Of a stretch of 17,303 nt of DNA, positions 14,183 to 17,303 are shown piece by piece. The notes beneath the pieces were generated by a model. The model worked only from the letters and a program-made list of their open reading frames with translations. It was not told the DNA's origin and did no database searches. The position numbers and the translations under genes were made by a program. The DNA lies in the NCBI GenBank assembly GCA_034716535.1, contig JAYEJW010000031.1, forward strand, positions 1-17,303, written 5' to 3'. Source of the stretch: JAYEJW01 sp034716535. Lineage in GTDB: Bacteria; Pseudomonadota; Gammaproteobacteria; Chromatiales; Chromatiaceae. The first letter of the stretch is position 1. Every line of letters begins with the position of its first letter.

Positions 14183-14542
14183 CTACTTTTCGGAGCTGGT
14201 TGCGGGAGCGGCGACGGCCGCAGGCGCAGCAACGGCAGGATAACCGAGATAGGGAGTACCCCAACCGTAGCCGGGGTAGCCCCAACCACCACCATAGGGA
14301 TGGCCCCATCCGCCACCATAGGGGTAGCCCCATCCGTATCCGCCGTATCCACCCCATCCGTATCCGCCGTATCCGCCCCAACCGTATCCGCCCCAAGGGC
14401 CGCCCCAACCCCAGGGACCACCGCCCCAGCCCCAGCCACGCATCATGTTGAAGGGACCGAAGAAGGCCTCAGCGGAGAGCGAGGTCAAGGCCGTGGCACC
14501 AGCAACGGCAGCAGCCAACACAAAGCGCTTGTTCTTCGTCAT
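14183..14542 (-). CDS. Sulfur globule protein-like Gly/Tyr/Trp-rich secreted protein
   Basis: The protein has 119 residues from ATG 14542, which has AGGAG about 8 bases upstream; an in-frame start at 14563 lacks one. Residues 1-26 form a Sec signal peptide with probable cleavage after AEA. The mature part is built of GWGG, GGYG and GWGYPYGG repeats to about residue 98, with an Ala/Pro-rich end. Size, signal and composition match the structural coat proteins (SgpA/B/C) of periplasmic sulfur globules in Allochromatium and relatives. Other Gly/Tyr-rich envelope proteins look alike, so this is not certain. The gene stands alone: its own upstream region of 190 bases, an FNR-like box and a strong terminator. 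Confidence 0.65.
   Translation of the reverse strand: MTKNKRFVLAAAVAGATALTSLSAEAFFGPFNMMRGWGWGGGPWGWGGPWGGYGWGGYGGYGWGGYGGYGWGYPYGGGWGHPYGGGWGYPGYGWGTPYLGYPAVAAPAAVAAPATSSEK
14286..14392. repeat. 24-base tandem repeats inside the sulfur-globule-like gene
   Basis: Two near-identical 24-base units lie at 14330-14353 and 14354-14377 with one difference, followed by a partial third copy at 14378-14392. They encode an 8-residue WGGYGGYG-type unit. A second, looser 24-base repeat lies just before, within 14286-14329, and encodes PYGGGWG. Slippage between units could change the protein length. Confidence 0.75.
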
Positions 14543-14606
14543 CTCATTTCTCCTCACTACCATGTAACGCGCAAGTCACGGAGATTTCCGCAAGACTGCA
14601 ATAAAA

Positions 14607-14647
14607 AGATTACTGACTCTAGGCAGTCTGTGTTTGACGAAGATCAA
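14607..14647 (-). promoter_or_regulatory. Candidate FNR-type promoter of the sulfur-globule-like gene
   Basis: Minus-strand TTGAT-CTTC-GTCAA (14647-14634) matches the FNR/Anr consensus TTGAT-N4-ATCAA in nine of ten positions. A possible -10 box TAATCT lies at 14612-14607. With a start near 14600 the box would be centred near -41, as in class II FNR-activated promoters. The start codon is about 58 bases further on. The box is clear to the eye; its use is inference. Confidence 0.45.
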
Positions 14648-14733
14648 CAAATGCGAATATAGCTGTTTGCTTATTCGTTATTCGGTTGCGCACAGGTCTT
14701 CCCATACCCTGAACGAACCGCCTTTGAAGCGGA

Positions 14734-16515
14734 TTAACGGGTTGTCGGTCCGCGCTCCCGTCTCCCGGCCTTTTTCCCCTTGCCGCCGGGCCCCCGGCCG
14801 CCGGCACTCGCCGGACGGCTGTCGTTCGCGGGCCTGCCCTGCTCACCAAGCAGGCGGATGTTCAGCGGCTTGCCGCAAACGATGACCCGGCGCAGGTGCT
14901 GATACACCTCCCTCGGCATGCCATCGGGAAGGTCCAGGATGCTATGGTCATCCCGAATGTCGATGCGCCCGATGTGGCGACCTTCCAGACCCGCTTCGTT
15001 GGCTATGGCGCCGACGATCTCCCTCGGGCTGACTCCGTCGCGGCGCCCGACCTCGATGCGGTAGCGAACCAAGCCCGACTCCCCGCCACGGCGCTCCCCG
15101 CGGGGTCCATGCCCAGCCCGTTCCCCACGGCCTTCCCCCTCCTCTCGGCGAAACCCGAGTTCGAGCCGTTCTCGGCGCTCTCCACGCGGCGGCTCCTGCG
15201 CTTCGAGAGGTCGCTCGCGCTGGGCGAGGAAGGTCAGCGCGGCAGCAATGTCCATCACCTCCATCTCCTGCTCCCGCGCGATGCTCGAAACCACCCGATA
15301 GAAGAAGTCCAGGTCCTCTTCCGCCACCGTCTCGCGCACTGTCGCCGTGAAACGGTCGATGCGGTGTGCGCTCAGCTCGTCGGCGGAGGGGGGCTCCAAG
15401 GCTGGGATACGTTGTCGAATCGTGTTCTCGATGGCCCGCAGCAGGTGGCGTTCCCGGGGTTGCACGAACAGCAGCGCCCGCCCCTCGCGGCCCGCGCGTC
15501 CCGTGCGACCGATGCGATGCACGTAGGAAGAGGGGTCGTTGGGGATGTCGTAGTTGACCACCAGGCCAATGCGCTCCACGTCCAGCCCACGGGCCGCCAC
15601 GTCGGTGGCCACCAGGATGTCCAGCCTTCCCCGTTTGAGCCGATCCACGGTACGCTCGCGCTCGCTCTGATTCATATCGCCGTTAAGCGCCTCGGCGGTG
15701 AATCCGTGGGCGACCAGCTTCTCCGCCAATTCGATCGTGGCATTCTTCGTGCGAACAAACACCAGCATGGCGTCGAAGGGCTCCACTTCCAGAAGGCGAG
15801 TCAGGACGTCGAGCTTGTGGTGGCGCGTCACCAGGCAATGGTGCTGGGTGATGGTGTCCACCGTCGCGGTGTCGCCCTCGATCTTGATCACCACCGGATC
15901 GACGAGGTGCCGGTCGGCGACCACCCGGATGGCCTTGGGCATAGTCGCGGAGAAAAGCGCAACCTGGCGCTGGGCTGGCGCGCGCTCGAAGATCCACTCG
16001 ATGTCCTCGGCGAAGCCCATGTTGAGCATCTCGTCCGCCTCGTCGAGAACCAGCGTCCGGATGTCATCCAGTCTCAGATGGCCCCGGCGCAGATGATCCA
16101 TGACCCGGCCCGGAGTGCCGACGATCACCTGCGCCCCGCGCTCGAGTTGACGGACCTGCAGCCCGTAGCTCTGACCACCGTAAATGGGAAGCACGTGAAA
16201 CCCGGCGAGACCGCGGGCGTACCGCTGGAAAGCCTCCGCCACCTGGAGCGCGAGCTCCCGCGTCGGCGTGAGTACCAGCACCTGCGGGGAGCTCAGCGCA
16301 GGCTCGATACGGCTCAGCAGGGGCAGCGCGAAAGCGGCTGTCTTTCCGGTGCCGGTCTGCGCCTGCCCCAGCAGGTCGCGCCCAGCGAGCAGGTGCGGGA
16401 TACATCGGGACTGGATTGGCGTAGGCGTCTCGTAGCCCAGGCCCTGAACGGCCTCCAGAACGGCGGGGGCGAGCGCGAGTCGGTCGAAACCGACACCGGT
16501 ATCGGGGGAATCCAT
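14734..16515 (-). CDS. deaD: DEAD-box ATP-dependent RNA helicase DeaD/CsdA
   Basis: The protein has 593 residues from ATG 16515, which has GAGGTG 7 bases upstream; a TTG at 16554 is less likely. Motifs in order are: Q motif GYETPTPIQ (27-35), motif I AQTGTGKT (52-59), PTRELALQ (84-91), TPGR (134-137), DEAD (158-161), SAT (189-191), and later HRIGRTGRAG (motif VI). A charged Arg/Glu/Gly-rich linker leads to a DbpA-type RNA-binding domain near residues 465-545 and a short basic tail. It unwinds RNA duplexes and in gammaproteobacteria helps ribosome assembly and mRNA decay, especially in the cold. The gene is complete. No terminator with a T run was found after its stop. Confidence 0.93.
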   Translation of the reverse strand: MDSPDTGVGFDRLALAPAVLEAVQGLGYETPTPIQSRCIPHLLAGRDLLGQAQTGTGKTAAFALPLLSRIEPALSSPQVLVLTPTRELALQVAEAFQRYARGLAGFHVLPIYGGQSYGLQVRQLERGAQVIVGTPGRVMDHLRRGHLRLDDIRTLVLDEADEMLNMGFAEDIEWIFERAPAQRQVALFSATMPKAIRVVADRHLVDPVVIKIEGDTATVDTITQHHCLVTRHHKLDVLTRLLEVEPFDAMLVFVRTKNATIELAEKLVAHGFTAEALNGDMNQSERERTVDRLKRGRLDILVATDVAARGLDVERIGLVVNYDIPNDPSSYVHRIGRTGRAGREGRALLFVQPRERHLLRAIENTIRQRIPALEPPSADELSAHRIDRFTATVRETVAEEDLDFFYRVVSSIAREQEMEVMDIAAALTFLAQRERPLEAQEPPRGERRERLELGFRREEGEGRGERAGHGPRGERRGGESGLVRYRIEVGRRDGVSPREIVGAIANEAGLEGRHIGRIDIRDDHSILDLPDGMPREVYQHLRRVIVCGKPLNIRLLGEQGRPANDSRPASAGGRGPGGKGKKAGRRERGPTTR

Positions 16516-16691
16516 GGGCGGGCACCTCGGGGGGGTTGGCGGGCGATCCACCAAGGCGAGAGGCGTCTCAATGGAGTGGTCCGGAGAAACCCTTTAAATT
16601 ACTCGATTTCCAATGCAATCGCCAGTTTCGATCGCCACCCGAACAAAGAGCCTCGGAGGTTTGGCGGCGCCGATGTTTGCCGTTTCTAGGT

Positions 16692-17141
16692 TCAACGGCG
16701 CAACTGGACCAGCAACCGGTCCAGCGCATTGGCGAAGGCCTGGCGGTCGCTCTGGCTGAGTGGGGGCGGCCCGCCGGTCACCTCCCCCGCACTGCGCATC
16801 TCCTCCATGAAATCGCGCATGGCCAGGCGCTGACGGATATTTTCGGGCGTGTAGCGCTCCCCCCGGGGGTTGATGGCATGGCCGCCTTTGTCGATCACCT
16901 CCGCGGCAAGAGGGATATCGGCGGTGATGACCAAGTCGCCGGGCTGCAGTCCCTGGACGATGTGGTTATCCGCCACATCAAAGCCTTGGGCCACCTGCAC
17001 CGTCCTGATATAAGCAGACGGCGGCGTGCGCAGGGGTTGATTGGCCACCAGGATGAGGGGCAGCCGCACCCGTTGGGCAGCCCGAAAAAGAATCTCCTTG
17101 ATAACGCCGGGGCAGGCGTCGGCATCTACCCAGATCTGCAT
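16692..17141 (-). CDS. yaiI: YaiI/YqxD family protein (UPF0178)
   Basis: The protein has 149 residues, the usual family length. The N-terminal MQIWVDADACP motif (VDADACP at 5-11) and the later ADIPLAAEVIDKGG and NPRGE segments are the hallmarks of the UPF0178 family, which has a PIN-like fold. No biochemical function is established for the family; a nuclease role is suspected only from fold. ATG at 17141 has an AGGA-containing stretch upstream. The gene is followed by deaD on the same strand after a gap of about 176 bases that contains AT-rich sequence suited to a promoter, so co-transcription is not obvious. Confidence 0.9.
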   Translation of the reverse strand: MQIWVDADACPGVIKEILFRAAQRVRLPLILVANQPLRTPPSAYIRTVQVAQGFDVADNHIVQGLQPGDLVITADIPLAAEVIDKGGHAINPRGERYTPENIRQRLAMRDFMEEMRSAGEVTGGPPPLSQSDRQAFANALDRLLVQLRR

Positions 17142-17303
17142 CGGCCTGTCCTGTAGAAAACGTCTCGCAACACTGCGGCACTAGTACTCCGACAGGGAGG
17201 TTTTGATGGACTCAGCAAGGCGAGAAGCGGTCAGCTGCTAGGCGCGCGGGCGCAGGACTAGCCGTAGCTAATTCAAGCTCGCGCAACAACGCAAATGGCC
17301 GCT
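17142..17303. other. Intergenic end of window
   Basis: No gene, terminator or clear promoter is seen. A GGAGG followed by ATG at 17205 opens only an 11-codon frame and is not called. Confidence 0.5.

Noticed and set aside
14896..16689. Plus-strand open frame of 597 codons opposite deaD
   Set aside because: Antisense shadow of a helicase gene with every DEAD-box motif intact.
17205..17240. Short ORF with GGAGG and ATG near the right end
   Set aside because: Only 11 codons before a stop, with no supporting context.

Overview
The window looks like a piece of a GC-rich gammaproteobacterial chromosome. A Gly/Tyr/Trp-rich secreted protein resembling the sulfur globule proteins of purple sulfur bacteria suggests a sulfur-oxidising (Chromatiales-like) host, but this is inference from gene content, not a taxonomic assignment. 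Three blocks of different origin are visible.

Block 1 (1 to about 1905) is visibly AT-richer than the rest and carries two minus-strand genes separated by an integron-type attC site at 860-965. The first gene encodes a DUF5677-like protein. Its TAA stop lies inside the attC core GCCTAAC. The second starts 25 bases after the attC and encodes a P-loop ATPase of the Sll1717 type that runs off the left edge. This is the layout of an integron cassette array; no integrase gene is visible. The ATPase is a clear gene that a search requiring a stop codon inside the window would miss.

Block 2 (about 1905 to about 3945) is very GC-rich and holds three tightly packed plus-strand phage genes: a scaffolding-like protein, an SU10-family major capsid protein and a small ORF that loses its 3' end. 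No other phage gene is present. The block is a prophage fragment, or both of its edges are assembly joins.

Block 3 (about 3950 to the end) is chromosomal. On the minus strand, tamA, tamB, a LpxL-like acyltransferase and a lysylphosphatidylglycerol-synthase-TM-like membrane protein overlap or nearly touch and form an envelope-biogenesis operon. A gene-free stretch of about 750 bases follows, with an orphan rho-independent terminator on the plus strand and several inverted repeats. It leads into a plus-strand gene for a 64-residue unknown protein, preceded by a leader that can fold in two exclusive ways around its ribosome binding site. Then come, all on the minus strand: a CopZ-like heavy-metal-associated protein, glucokinase (glk), the sulfur-globule-like protein with its own FNR-type box and strong terminator, the DEAD-box helicase deaD and a YaiI/YqxD protein.

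The points most worth a second look are the attC-linked cassettes with a defence-like ATPase, the two abrupt junctions, the tamAB-acyltransferase-membrane protein operon, the orphan terminator that implies an unannotated RNA, and the FNR-like site ahead of the sulfur globule-like gene.
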